64,000 nt of DNA from Batillaria attramentaria (Eukaryota; Mollusca; Gastropoda; Batillariidae): positions 647,001-711,000 of the forward strand of contig JACVVK020000344.1 of the NCBI GenBank assembly GCA_018292915.2. The letters are read 5' to 3'. Made by a program: the position numbers and the translations under genes. The notes below the pieces were generated by a model that searched no databases, was not told the DNA's origin, and worked only from the letters and a program-made list of their open reading frames with translations. This document shows positions 39,101 through 48,948 of the stretch, one piece after another. The number at the start of each line of letters is the position of its first letter. Within the stretch, counting starts at the first letter, position 1.

Positions 39101-42100
39101 GACGGGGCAACGATGAAAAAGTCAGCACAAATATTTGGCCCCAGCCGGGATCGAACTCACGACCCGAGCATTAGGAGTCCAACGCTCTACCATTCGACCA
39201 CCCCGGCTCCCCCACAATACAGACAGATGTTCAGGGACTGACTTCGCAATGAATACCACATATAATTATGGGCATTTGCGAAGTATGGCAGCTTGTGGTC
39301 ACAGACACATACCATTAGACACACAACATCAGAAAGAAGGAATCAGCATTTACCTGTTGCTTGAGTTTCGTTCGATATCCACTCAGTTCCTCTTTGGCTC
39401 GTCTGACAGACATGACCCCTGTCACGTGACCACCGTCAGTCGCCCGAGATGAAGTGGGCTGATCTCGGGGTTCAAGAGGCCTGGCGTTGTGTGCACGTGC
39501 ATCTGTCAGAATGTCGTGATACCGAAGGCACGTGCGACACATCCGCTTCTGGCACTTGTCGCACGCATGCGTGGCGTCGAGGGCTTGTCCCTCCTCACAT
39601 ATGTCGCAGGGCACAGGGCGCGGACTGGTGTCGGCTTCCTCGTGGTCCAGATAGAAATTGGTCTGACGCAAAATAGTGAACACAACATTGCAGCTAATGA
39701 CACAGGTCTACTGATCTGGGGCCGTGGTCACGACGCGTTCGTAACTTTTCCGCCACCGATTTACGCACACGAGGGTCCGTAACTTACGATTCGTGATAAA
39801 ATTGGGTGGTCATGACGTTTGCGCAGAGTTACGGCCGCTCGGAAACCCTTGCGTATTGTACACCACCTAGGAGGGTGTCGGAAAGGTGCCGTAGCCTTTG
39901 CGTAGATCTGAAAAATGGCGGCCCGCTTGATTTACCAACTGCAAATGAGAAGAGCATTGCGACGGGAAAGGGTGTTCCGCGATCGTACTAACCCTTTTGA
40001 CTCGTACGACGATGTGGACATGCTTCAAAGGTTTAGATTTAGGAGGAGAGACCTGCAGGAATTGTGCGATCTGCTGTAGGACGACTTGAGTGTAGAGGGG
40101 GCGCGTTCAGTTCACTACGCACCCTGCAATGCAAAGGCCCGTATGGCCGGCTGTACACACATCGTGGGTTGATTTGTTTCCTTTTTGTGGGTTAACATTT
40201 GTTGTGTGTGTTTCGGACTAGTTCAGTGCTGAACGCACTCGGTCAGTCCTCACTGATCAGCCACCACCGTTTTGATCGTATGCCTGTCAATGCAGGTCTC
40301 ATCAAGTTCATTGTGTTGTGGACCCGAAATGTGCGGGTTCCGAATTCAGAGTTATGGTCGAGTCATGTTTCTCTGCCGTAGCAAGTCAGGTTAAATGCGT
40401 GGCATGTATGTGGAGAGTTTTGTTGATGTTGTTATCCTCTCCTCTTTCGTTTTTCGTTGTTCTTTGATTGAGGTTCATTCCGTTGGTTTTCTTGCCAGTG
40501 AGCCTGCTACATACGGTTTGTACGTGCAGTAAATGCTTCTACTGGTTGTAGTCCGTCCAATGTTGAGATAGAGACTGCTAGGAAGCGGTCTATATGCGAC
40601 CTGCATGCTCTCCTGGGGCCGTGGTCACGACGCGTTCGTAACTTTTCCGCCACCGATTTACGCACGCGATGGTCCGTAACTTACGATTTGTGATAAAATT
40701 GGGTGGTCATGACGTTTGCGCAGAGTTACGGCCGCTCGGTAACCCTTGCGTATTGTACACCACCTAGGAGGGTGTCGGAAAGGTGCCGTAGCCTTTGCGT
40801 AAATCTGAAAAATGGCGGCCCGCTTGATTTACCTGAACTGCAAATGAGAAGAGCATTGCGACGGGAAAGGGTGTTCCGCAATCGTACTAACCCTTTTGAC
40901 TTGTACGACGATGTGGACATGCTTCAAAGGTTTAGATTTAGGAGGAGAGACCTGCAGGAATTGTGCGATCTGCCGGCTGTAGGACGACTTGAGGTACCCG
41001 TGTAGATCACGAGGGGGCGCGTTCAGTTCACTACGCACCCTGCAATGCAAAGGCCTGTATGGCCGGCCGTACACACATCGTGGGTTGATTTGTGGGTTAA
41101 CATTTGTTGTGTGTGTTTCGGACTAGTTCAGTGCTGAACGCACTCGGTCAGTCCTCACTGATCAGCCACCACCGTTTTGATCGTATGCCTGTCAATGCAG
41201 GTCTCATCAGTTCATTGTGTTGTGGACCCGAAACTCAGATGTGCGGGTTCCGAATTCAGAGTTATGGTCGAGTCATGTTTCTCTGCCGTAGCAAGTCAGG
41301 TTAAATGCGTGGCATGTATGTGGAGAGTTTTGTTGATGTTGTTGTTATCCTCTCCTCTTTCGTTTTTCGTTGTTCTTTGATTGAGGTTCATTCCGTTGGT
41401 TTTCTTGCCAGTGAGCCTGCTACATACGGTTTGTACGTGCAGTAAATGCTTCTACTGGTTGTAGTCCGTCCAATGTTGAAATAGAGACTGCTAGGAAGCG
41501 GTCTATATGCGACCTGCATGCTCTCCTGATCACACTCTCCACATACATGCCACGCATTTAACCTGACGCTACGGCAGATAAACATGACTCGATCAAAAAT
41601 TCTGTAGTGAACGCGTACTGAACACACCCCCTCTACTTTTTCACGCTTCGCACGCTGGAAGGAGAATTTGTGCAGGCCACGTGATGGTGTTTTCCGTGGG
41701 AATCCCAGGGGTCCCACACCTATCTAAAAATAACCCGTACGTGACACCGTTTCCAGTAAGTGCGCGTCGTGACCGGCCAACTAGCGGAAGAGATAGTTTT
41801 CGCGTAGCCACGTACGAACTTACGATCCGCAACCCATTTGCGCAAAGAAATTTGCGTTCGCGTCGTGACCACGGCCCCTGGTAGTTCGTATACTACAAAC
41901 TCTAACGACTATTACAATGAGCAGAACTACACATTGGGCGGTTCTGATCAGTTTATTTTTGCCTGTACAATAGGAGAGGATGGGATGGGATAGGATGGGA
42001 TGGGATAGGATGGGATGGGATAGGATGGGATGGGATAGGATGGGACGGGACGGGTGGATTAACTGGATGTTTGCTTAAACGTTTATGACAGGATAGAGTG

Positions 42101-43318
42101 GGTGGGTGGGTGTTTGGGGGTTTAACGTCCTTTTCCACCACATACAGGTGATATCAAAGACGGGGCAACGATGAAAAAGCCAGCACAATATTTGGCCCCA
42201 GCCGGGATTCAAACTCACGACCAGAGCATTGGAAGCTAGTCCAACGCTCTACCATTCGGCCACCCCGGCTCCCCGACAGGATAGAGCTCTTGGGCAATTG
42301 CTGCCTAACTTACAACATGTCCTGCTAAGCTGCTTCTGTATGTCTAGAACACTCTAAAGACATAAAACAGATCAGGACCTTATACAAGTAAACAGTAAGT
42401 CGCACAAAATGGTAAGAAGAAGAAAAAAATGCAATGTTGAACAAAATCGGTATATAAACTGGTAGGAAAAAATTGTGGGGGAGACAATGTCAATGATGAC
42501 AAATGTTTTATTTAGTTTAGGCTTTTCGGCCCATGATGACAAATCATGTGGGGAGAGAGAGAGACAGACAGACAGACAGAGGAATGACTGACGTTTATTT
42601 CAGGATAAAGAGTTGTACGCAAAATCTTGTAAGCTGTCACGTGAACAAATGAGAGGGTGGGTGGTTAGGTGTTTGGGAGTTTAACGTCCTTTTCCACGAC
42701 ATAAGGGTGATATCAAAGACGGGGCAGCGAGAAAAAAGGCCAGCACAAATACCTGGCCCCAGCCGGCGGGATGTGAACAAATGAGAAAAAAATGCAATGA
42801 GTAAAACTACCACGAACATGAATAAACCGAATTGGAAATGAAAATAAAACTTTTAAACATGGCATATGTGTGTGACGGGGACGGAAGGGGCGGGGGGGGG
42901 GGGTAGGTCTGTGTGGATACCAGGGGCAACAAATGAGACAGACAGGCCGACATACGCTCACCTGCAGATCTGTCACGCCACCTTCAGGTACCTTGACAGG
43001 CCTGCGACAGGCGGGACACAGAAAAACGACAGCTGCAGCACCACCAGTACCTTCACCGCCACTGCCCTGGTCCGATCTAAAGACATCGTCACTCCCCACC
43101 ACACTGTCGCTATTGTCGTCGTCGGTTGCTGGTGTGGTTGTGGTTGTGGTTGCGGCGGCTGCGGAAGCCGCGAGCGTGGTGAGACAGGGCAAACAGAAGG
43201 TGTGGAAACACGGCAGGAGTTTGGGCTGGCGACCGCGATACGGCTCCATACACAGTCCGCACGTATGGCGAAAATCGTCACCCTTCCAACTCCCGCTTCT
43301 CTCACCGCCCGTCGCCAT
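35722..43318 (-). CDS. Gene 1: TRIM-like RING/B-box/coiled-coil protein with C1q-like end
   Basis: Predicted five coding exons on the minus strand: 43318-42962, 39662-39354, 38085-37897, 37444-36925 and 36119-35722, 590 aa. All junctions keep frame (phases 0, 0, 0, 1). Domains in order: C3HC4 RING (Cys20, Cys23, Cys37, His39, Cys42, Cys45, Cys101, Cys104), B-box 1 (from Cys138), coiled coil (about 200-450) and C1q-like domain (about 460-590). The domains predict an E3 ubiquitin ligase; no signal peptide is seen, so a cytosolic site is likely. B-box 2, present in both paralogs, is missing. One intron (37445-37896) is absent from the paralogs, and its donor GTCCAA is weak. Introns 1 and 2 contain transposable elements. 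The start at 43318 is chosen because the same MATGGERSG start occurs in gene 3. Function is inferred from domains only. Confidence 0.8.
36925..37444 (-). CDS. Gene 1 exon 4: coiled coil, second part
   Basis: Encodes residues 286-458 starting MEKTFARATMDRML. It shares LKNELEAALLGED and VELGLVRAYVGQL with the paralogs. Acceptor GGCTACAG, donor ATTC|GTGAGT, phase 1. Confidence 0.82.
37559..37708 (-). mobile_element. SINE-A copy in gene 1-specific intron
   Basis: Minus-strand copy flanked by CTTCAGTGTTTGGGG at 37544-37558 and 37709-37723 (15 bp; the last bases also resemble the SINE tail). It lies in the intron that genes 2 and 3 lack. Confidence 0.88.
37897..38085 (-). CDS. Gene 1 exon 3: coiled coil, first part
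   Basis: Encodes 63 residues (223-285) with heptad-like Leu/Val spacing, aligning with IQTAATLLDRV to RKTLRDLQ of gene 3. Acceptor CTGTAG|ATG. The donor CAG|GTCCAA is poor, but splicing is needed because a stop follows within about five codons. Confidence 0.75.
38740..38930 (-). mobile_element. SINE-C copy in gene 1 intron 2
   Basis: Same body as the 7196-7440 copy. On the minus strand it carries a good tRNA B-box, GGTTCGAGTCCC, at about 38874-38886. Its upper end is not defined. Confidence 0.65.
39039..39211 (-). mobile_element. SINE-A copy in gene 1 intron 2, 15-bp target duplication
   Basis: Full-length minus-strand copy flanked by CCACAATACAGACAG at 39024-39038 and 39212-39226. Confidence 0.92.
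39354..39662 (-). CDS. Gene 1 exon 2: B-box 1, B-box 2 lost
   Basis: Encodes residues 120-222 from TNFYLDHEEAD. CDIC, CDKC and CRTC with later His residues form B-box 1. The paralogs' second zinc motif (CPFHPDQ to HEGH) is missing and replaced by a short Ser/Gly/Asp stretch. Acceptor TTGCGTCAG, donor CAG|GTAAAT. Confidence 0.85.
39915..40079 (+). pseudogene. Transposase N-terminal fragment, unit 1
   Basis: A 54-residue frame from MAARLIYQLQMRRA with RTNPFDSYDDVDML and RFRFRRRDLQELCDLL. The NPFD-x-YDD...L-x-RFRF-x-R...L pattern is that of PIF/Harbinger-type transposase N-termini (family knowledge, not searched). The DDE catalytic part is absent. Confidence 0.6.
40844..41005 (+). pseudogene. 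Transposase N-terminal fragment, unit 2
   Basis: The same peptide as in unit 1 with a few substitutions, continuing to PAVGRLEVPV. A small indel upstream puts the MAARLIY start out of frame. Confidence 0.6.
41972..42055. repeat. GGATGGGATA minisatellite
   Basis: GGGAT pentamers arranged as about 15-bp higher-order units (GGATGGGATGGGATA), ending in GGGACGGGACGGG. Confidence 0.9.
42099..42274 (-). mobile_element. SINE-A copy in gene 1 intron 1, 12-bp target duplication
   Basis: Full-length minus-strand copy flanked by GACAGGATAGAG at 42087-42098 and 42275-42286. It has a small GCTA insertion near the head. Confidence 0.92.
42655..42772 (-). mobile_element. SINE-A copy, head-truncated, 14-bp target duplication
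   Basis: Only the tail and body are present, ending in CCCAGCCGGCGGG. It is flanked by GTGAACAAATGAGA at 42641-42654 and 42773-42786, so the truncation happened at insertion. It lies in gene 1 intron 1. Confidence 0.9.
42962..43318 (-). CDS. Gene 1 exon 1: RING finger
   Basis: Encodes residues 1-119. It contains CGLCMEPYRGRQPK and LPCFHTFCLPC, then an Ala/Thr/Asp/Gly-rich insert of about 50 residues before the last pair CPAC. The donor is CAG|GTGAGC, phase 0. Confidence 0.88.
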
Positions 43319-44157
43319 GTTGGTCACTAAATAATCATACCCTTTGCTGCTGCACCTGAACTGAGCCAAACGACGTCTGAAACTTGCCTGTGTTTGATTC
43401 ACACGAAGTTACGTGAGCACTCTTCACTGCTGACTGCACTTAGCTCAGCTGAGCAAAACTCGATGTCTTCTGAAACGCGAGTGTCTGAATCTGCACGAAT
43501 TGATCGGTGAGTCCGTGGTGTCGACAGTACTCAGTCTAACACCTTGCGTTACACGTCAATTTCGCGGCCTCGTCTTGAAATTTAGCGGCAGGAAAATAAC
43601 AGCGTGAAGCAGGGAAAACACCACGGAGTCGTTTTTTGCTTTTTTCGGGAGGGGGGGGGGGGGGTTGGTTGGTTGTTGTTGTTTTTTTTTTTTTCCTGTT
43701 TTGGTTTTTTTTTCTGTTTTGTTGTTATTGTTGTTGGGGGGGGGGTTGTTTTGGGCTTTTCCTGTTTGTTTGTTTGTTTTTTGTCTCTGTGGTGGTGTTG
43801 TTGTTGTGTCTGGAGGGTGGAGGTCGGGGGGGGGGGGGGGCAATGCATGTCGATCGTTTGTTTTACTTTATTTACCCGTAATGTTCACACAATTATGCTT
43901 TACACATCTGCATTACTTAGCTGTTTTGTAACATGCAATTTAAAAGAAAAAAAAACACTTCCATCGGTCAGACCGACCAAACGATCACCAAGACTGAAGA
44001 GCAGGCTACAAGTTCACCACACACCAAGTTGCATACTATGAATTTCTTGTCGTGTATTGAAGAAGCCCTGGGGTGAGGCAAACAGTTCTGATCATACCAT
44101 CATTACCGGTTCTGCTGAGTAAGGTGGGGCTGGTTTATCCACAAGCTCCTATCAGTA
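43319..44157. other. Intergenic, T/G-rich runs, no gene seen
   Basis: The promoter and 5' UTR of gene 1 should lie at the start of this interval, but no core promoter element is clear. G/T runs fill 43650-43850. Confidence 0.4.
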
Positions 44158-44665
44158 AAGTTGGCGACAGCATGGATACTTCGCGTACCAAGTCGCATTC
44201 CCGTTTTGCGTAGTATTAGCGGAAGTGGCCTCAGAAGTTGTAGTTTTGGCGACAGCTAGCATAACACTTCGCCCTTGTCGACTGCCGCTTTTGCGGAATA
44301 ATGGTGGAAGCTACTTTAGCAGCTAGTATAGTTTTAGCGACAGCTATGATACTTCGGGTACCATGTCGCTTAACAGTTGTGCGGAATACATGTAATATCG
44401 AAAGTTACTTCACAAGCGTGTGTAATCTTTGCGACAAGTAGGGTACCTCGCCGGACCGCTTTTGCGGAATAATGGTGGAAGCTACTTTAGCAGCTAGTGC
44501 AGTTTTTAGCGACAGCTATGATGCTTCGGGTACCATGTCGTTCAACAGTTGTGCGGAATAACATCGAAAGTTACTTCAGGAGCAAGCGCAATCTTTGCGA
44601 CAAGTATACCATCGCCGGGCCGGTTTTGCGGAATGATGGCGGAGGTTGCTTGAGAAGCTTGTTTT
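44158..44665. repeat. Diverged 75-90-bp tandem repeat with dimer order
   Basis: Six units contain GCGACA(G/A)..ATGATACTTCG-type starts and GCGGAATAATGGTGGAAG..TACTT-type ends. Alternate units are more alike (TAGT.CAGTTTTAGCGACAG against TAATCTTTGCGACAAG). This gives a higher-order dimer. Confidence 0.7.
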
Positions 44666-45288
44666 GGTGAGTGGGTACACGTACTGTGACGAGAAAACTA
44701 TACTGGGTGTCAAAAGTAACTGTGCACGATTTAAATGATACTTTTTTTTTCCCACAATCAAGGCCGAATGATGCGAATATTCACGTTCACGGGTAGTTCT
44801 GAGTTGTTTGTGGTGATGTCTGGTATCCTCAATGCTGACAGTGAGCCAACAGGAGGGTACACACTGACGCGACTAACACAACCACTGAGAGAGAGGCTTG
44901 TCGGGGAGACCAACAGCTCAGCCGCGGAATTTGAATTTTTCGACCGCTCGCGCAGAGTGTTCACTGCATTGTGTCGTATTACGACCTCTAGTAATTACTG
45001 AGATAAAACATTTTGAGCATATAGGTGCACTCACGAACGAAACTGTTCCAATACACGGCATTGTATCGCATTCAGAGCTCTATTAATCATTCAGATAGAC
45101 AATGTCGAGCGTACAGGCACACTCACGAGCGAAACTGTTGGCTTCTTTGGGGCTTTGTCAACCTGGAAATAGTACGTGAACAAGTTTTGTTTTTGTTTTT
45201 TTTAATAGTGAGCATGAATCGTGAAAAGTTACTCCTGGCACCTAGTACATAACGATCCCAGTACGCAGCGACAGTGAGCAGTTCAGCA
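44666..45288. other. No gene seen; expected C1q exon of gene 2 absent
   Basis: By analogy with genes 1 and 3, a C1q exon of gene 2 should lie here on the minus strand. No minus-strand frame shows the FTAP...GxYxF signature. The plus-strand frame at 44735-45001 has no domain. Confidence 0.5.
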
Positions 45289-46111
45289 TCAGTACACATA
45301 ACCACCCACGCGACCCTGCAACATGAGGACATCTTTCAGAGCTCCGGTTTCTTTCCACAGGTTCTGAGTCTCATCCCGAAGCCCCGAGATGGCGACCTCG
45401 TTGGTCGTGGCTCTCGATTTCAGTTCAGTCACATCCTTCAGGCCGTTCCTCAGGGACGCCGTTTCCTTGTGAACGGCCTTCATCTCCTCCTGGATGTCCT
45501 CGGCTAGCTTCTCAACGGCGTCAGTCTCCGATTTCAGTTTAGTCAGGGTCTTCGTGTTGCCCTGGACACGCTGCCTCAACTCAGAGACCTCCTGAATCAG
45601 GTCTTCGAGAGTCAGGGACTGATGACTCCCGCCCGCGACGACCTCAGTCTCCTCGCCGCTCTCTTCTTGAAACTCCCCCATGTACACCCTGACCATGTCC
45701 AACCTCAAAGCGGAAGTGTTGGCCCGGCACCGGAAGAAGGTGCGGCGATTGTCCTGTGCTGCCCCCTGGCGGTGGATCTCCAGTTTCTTATCGCCTCAGC
45801 AGGGTCGACTTGAGCTCGTTCTTCAGCAGCACAACATTCGCCCCATAGCCGGAAATGCATCCGGCCCGCTCCACAAGGCTTGAAAGCGCGTCTATGGCTG
45901 CACGTGAAACTCGCTCTTCGGCCTGGAAACTGGTCGCCAGCGCCCTCTCGATGGTGGTGAGGCCTTCCAGGAACTCGTCCCGTGCTCGAGTCGCCCAGGA
46001 CAGGAGCAGATCACAGCGTACCTTGACGTCCCGCGTCTTCTCCTCCTTCTGACGGGCCACCTCGCTCTTGTCGCGCTCCAGGCTGCTCAGCGAGTCTTCT
46101 ATGATCCGAAT
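45289..46111 (-). pseudogene. Gene 2 exon 3: coiled coil with frameshift
   Basis: Starts after AATGCAG with IRIIEDSLSSLERDK. It runs 105 codons in the paralog-aligned frame, then shifts by one base near 45796. The rest is strongly coiled-coil-like (LRQRVQGNTKTLTKL, VEKLAEDIQEEMK). The 3' border is uncertain. Confidence 0.75.
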
Positions 46112-46230
46112 CTGCATTAACAGATGGGGGAAAAAGTGTAAACGTGAAAATAATGGCACGATTTCATTTATTGATTTGTTAATTTCAACGCCTATGTTCA
46201 CTCCTAGGTACAAGACACGGGATTTATTAC

Positions 46231-46647
46231 CTGTTCATTTGCCTTGGCCACCAAACCCGTTAGCTCCGCCTTGGCCCGTCTGGCAGCGGCCACCATGTCT
46301 TCTGTCATGTGACCCTCATGTGACGTCAGCTTGCAGTGCAGACAAATGCTGATGTCACACCTCCGGCAGTGGAAGCACAGCAACTGGTCCGGGTGGTGCG
46401 GGCACGACTTCCTCTCCGGCCCGTGAAGATCGCCGTGACCTTGAGGCCGGACGCGATGCACGTGCGGGTCGGTGAGCATGTCGTGCAGGCGGCGACACCC
46501 GCGACACATCCGCTTGTGGCACTTGTCGCACGCGTGCGTGGCGGCCTGGGCCTGCCCCTGCTCACACATATCGCACCTGGTAAGGCTGGGGCTGGGGTCA
46601 CCGCCTTGCTCCTCGTCCTCTTCCTCAATGTCTGGGTTGGCGCTGCT
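46231..46647 (-). CDS. Gene 2 exon 2: two B-boxes
   Basis: 139 codons starting SSANPDIEEEDEEQGG. B-box 1 has CDMC, CDKC and CRGC. B-box 2 is CPHHPDQ...CRRCDISICLHC...HEGH. Acceptor CACCAG, donor CAG|GTAATA. Confidence 0.88.
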
Positions 46648-46746
46648 CTGGTGTGAATGAGAAGGAAGGCGTTTAGTGAAAGCTTTCGTGATTATTGTCT
46701 GGAAGGCCATTCTACACTCGACAAGGGAGTTTGGCCTATGGTTTTT

Positions 46747-46923
46747 GGGGGGAGCCGGGGTGGTCGAATGGTAGAGCGTTGGACTTACAATGCTCGGGTC
46801 GTGAGTTCGATCCCGGCTGGGGCCAAATATTTGTGCTGGCTTTTTCATCGTTGCCCCGTCTTTGATATCACCCTATGTGGTGAAAAAGGACGTTAAACCC
46901 CCAAACACCCACCCACCCCACCC
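46747..46923 (+). mobile_element. SINE-A copy in gene 2 intron 1
   Basis: Full-length plus-strand copy from GGGGAGCCGGGGTGGTCGAA to CACCCACCCACCCCACCC. No clear target duplication. Confidence 0.88.
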
Positions 46924-47038
46924 TCCATGGTGGGCAGGAATTTGGATGGGAGTTTTCCTGACCAGATCAAGTCAAATTCCCGCGCAGACTCTTTCACGGT
47001 GCCTGTCTTGCCTTTGAGTACACATGTATGCGTGAAAA
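46924..47038 (+). mobile_element. SINE-C fragment
   Basis: Inverted relative to the other two SINE-C copies. Landmarks are GGGAGTTTTCCTGACCAGATC, CGCGCAGACTC and CGGTGCCTGTCTTGCC. It is wedged between two SINE-A copies. Confidence 0.6.
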
Positions 47039-47054
47039 TCAAGATTCAATACCA

Positions 47055-47280
47055 GGGGAGCCGGGATAGCGAAATGGTAGCACGTTGGACTTTCAATGCT
47101 CAGGTCGTGAGTTCGAATCCCGGCCAAATTAGTTCGGGTAACCCATGAGTGATCGGGAAAGTCACATCCTGGTTACATGACTAGGGCCAAATATATGTGC
47201 TGGCCTTTTTCACGTTGCCCCGTCTTTGATATCACCCAGACGTGGTGGGAAAGGACGTTAAAACTCCTGAACACCCACAC
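47055..47280 (+). mobile_element. SINE-A variant with internal insertion
   Basis: Starts GGGGAGCCGGGATAGCGAAA and ends CTGAACACCCACACAACCC. About 60 bp not found in other copies lie between the tRNA-like head (ending CCCGGCC) and the GGGCCAAATAT body, at about 47127-47187. It lies in gene 2 intron 1. Confidence 0.85.
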
Positions 47281-47453
47281 AACCCGATTCCGAACGGGAG
47301 GGCCCGTGGAATTTTTTTTAAAAAGTACACACCGTGCATTTACGAAAAAAAAAGAATTATACGGGTAAGCATCCCGAATTTCCCAATAATGGGATAGTGT
47401 AGACGCCTAGAACGTAACACATTGAAGTAGACAATAAACAAAAGCCAACCAGC

Positions 47454-47456
<3 letters not shown>

Positions 47457-47524
<68 letters not shown>
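47457..47524. repeat. (GT)n microsatellite
   Basis: About 33 GT units in gene 2 intron 1, about 60 bp from the RING exon donor. Confidence 0.95.
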
Positions 47525-47528
<4 letters not shown>

Positions 47529-47581
47529 TTTGTGTGCGCTCAAAACTATCCACCTTGGTCTAAGATCAATACATCCTTTAC

Positions 47582-47902
47582 CTGCAGACAAGACAAGCCC
47601 CCCTTGGGCACAGTAAAGGGGCTCTGACATGTCGGGCAGGAGGGGGACATGGCCTGAGACCCATCCCCGTATCCATCAGCATCACCAGACACGCCGTCAG
47701 CAGGAAGCACTCTCGCTCCATTGTCGCTGCTGGTGGCTGGTGTGGTTGCGGACAAAGTCGTGGCCACTTTGGTGAGGCACGCCAGGCAGAAGGTGTGGGA
47801 ACAGGGTAAGAGTTTGAGTTGCTGGCCGCTTCGGGCCTGCTTACACACGCCACACTTGTGGCTGGGCTTTTTGGCGACAGCAGGGGTGGCCTCCGTTGCC
47901 AT
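47582..47902 (-). CDS. Gene 2 exon 1: RING finger
   Basis: Residues 1-107. CGVCKQARSGQQLK, LPCSHTFCLAC and CPTC give a complete C3HC4 set, with a 46-residue insert between the sixth and seventh zinc ligands. Donor CAG|GTAAAG, phase 0. Confidence 0.85.
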
Positions 47903-48220
47903 TTTTGATGGCTCGCTGTACAAGACAGGAGTCCTGTAATGACTTCGTGTTGAAAGCCACTTGCGGCTGTTAGGCTGAATGTCCTGCAGGACTACACTGT
48001 GCCATGACCACAGACTGATTAAACTCTCTGTCAGGTGAATGAGAGAGAGAATTTCATAGATGCGTGACAGCGAGATGAGAGCATAAATTTCTTCGACCCT
48101 AGGTCTCCACGCATGGCTGCGAACAAAGTTCTGCGATTCTGGTCAATGTGAGGTCATTGCTTGAATCAGTGAATAAAAATGACGTAATTATCTGTTCGCT
48201 TTCTATTGTCGATGACGCAA

Positions 48221-48223
<3 letters not shown>
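47903..48223. other. Upstream region of gene 2, nothing recognised
   Basis: No promoter motif is convincing. Confidence 0.35.
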
Positions 48224-48310
<87 letters not shown>

Positions 48311-48322
48311 AACGAATCAACG

Positions 48323-48394
<72 letters not shown>
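48224..48394. repeat. (CT)n then interrupted (CA)n
   Basis: CT at 48224-48260 passes into CA at 48261-48308. After CAACGAATCAACGAA, CA resumes to 48394. An A/C-rich run follows at 48505-48545. Confidence 0.95.
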
Positions 48395-48395
<1 letters not shown>

Positions 48396-48749
48396 CGAAT
48401 ATACGAATCAATGAATCTTTATTTCAAAACGGTAAAATAATTATGCTGTTCTGCCGTGACAAACCAGTTTTCAACCATGACATCCCTGAAAAAAATATCC
48501 CGCACCCCCCCCCCCCCCCAAAAAAAAACAAAAAAACAAAAAAGAACAAGGAGGAACGGCCCCGTCCTACAAAGTTGTTTCTCCAAACTTCATTTTATTT
48601 TGTCTGTTTTGTTGTTATTGTTGCCGGTTCTCCCCTCTCCAAGTTCTACCGATGACACTAGATCCTCTACGACCTCGACCGATTAGCCACGTGACTGGGG
48701 GTGGGGCCGGGTGTGGGAAGAAGGGAGAGAGAGAGGCAGAGGGAGAGGG

Positions 48750-48927
48750 TGGGTATAGGTGGGTGTTTAGGAGTTTAACGCTCTTTTCCACCACATAAGG
48801 GTGATATCAAAGACGGGGCAACGAGAAAAAGGCCAGCACAAATATTTGGCCCCAGCGGCCTGGATTCAAACTCTCGGCCCAAGCATTGAAAGTCCAACGC
48901 GCTACCATTCGGCCACCCTGGCTCCCC
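48750..48927 (-). mobile_element. SINE-A copy inside a (GA)n microsatellite
   Basis: Full-length minus-strand copy of the CAACGAGAAAAAGGCC subfamily. GA repeats lie on both sides (48725-48748 region and 48928-48950). Confidence 0.88.
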
Positions 48928-48948
48928 AGAGAGAGAGAGAGAGAGAGA

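Larger units (their letters stand above)
39718..41878. mobile_element. Harbinger-like DNA transposon remnant in gene 1 intron 1
   Basis: The element starts GGGGCCGTGGTCACGACGCG and ends with the inverted copy CGCGTCGTGACCACGGCCCC (41859-41878). Inside, an approximately 900-bp unit is tandemly duplicated (39718-40614 and 40615-41526) with small indels. The right part (41528-41590) repeats internal sequence in inverted orientation (CTCCACATACATGCCACGC). Both units carry the start of a transposase-like frame. No clear target duplication is seen. It lies 55 bp upstream of the B-box exon acceptor. Confidence 0.75.
45289..47902 (-). pseudogene. Gene 2: TRIM-like RING/B-box/coiled-coil copy, frameshifted
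   Basis: Three exons on the minus strand: 47902-47582 (RING), 46647-46231 (two B-boxes) and 46111 to about 45289 (coiled coil). RING: Cys17, Cys20, Cys34, His36, Cys39, Cys42, Cys89, Cys92. The B-box exon has both zinc motifs intact. In the coiled-coil exon, the frame that aligns with the paralogs (LLKNELKSTLL) stops at 45788. The neighbouring frame, one base shifted at about 45796, continues with FFRC...LDMVRVYMGEF, matching VELEMIQAYVG of gene 3. No C1q exon is found downstream. It may be a pseudogene, a shortened functional ligase with RING and B-boxes only, or a gene with one assembly error. The sequence alone does not decide. Confidence 0.75.

Noticed and set aside
43604..44041. G- and T-rich runs (many G 9-20) as quadruplex-forming regulatory sites
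   Set aside because: They are single long G runs beside T runs, typical of microsatellites and prone to sequencing error; no four-run pattern tied to a gene start.
44735..45001. Plus-strand open frame near gene 2 as a separate gene
   Set aside because: No domain and no splice partners; also does not match C1q on either strand.
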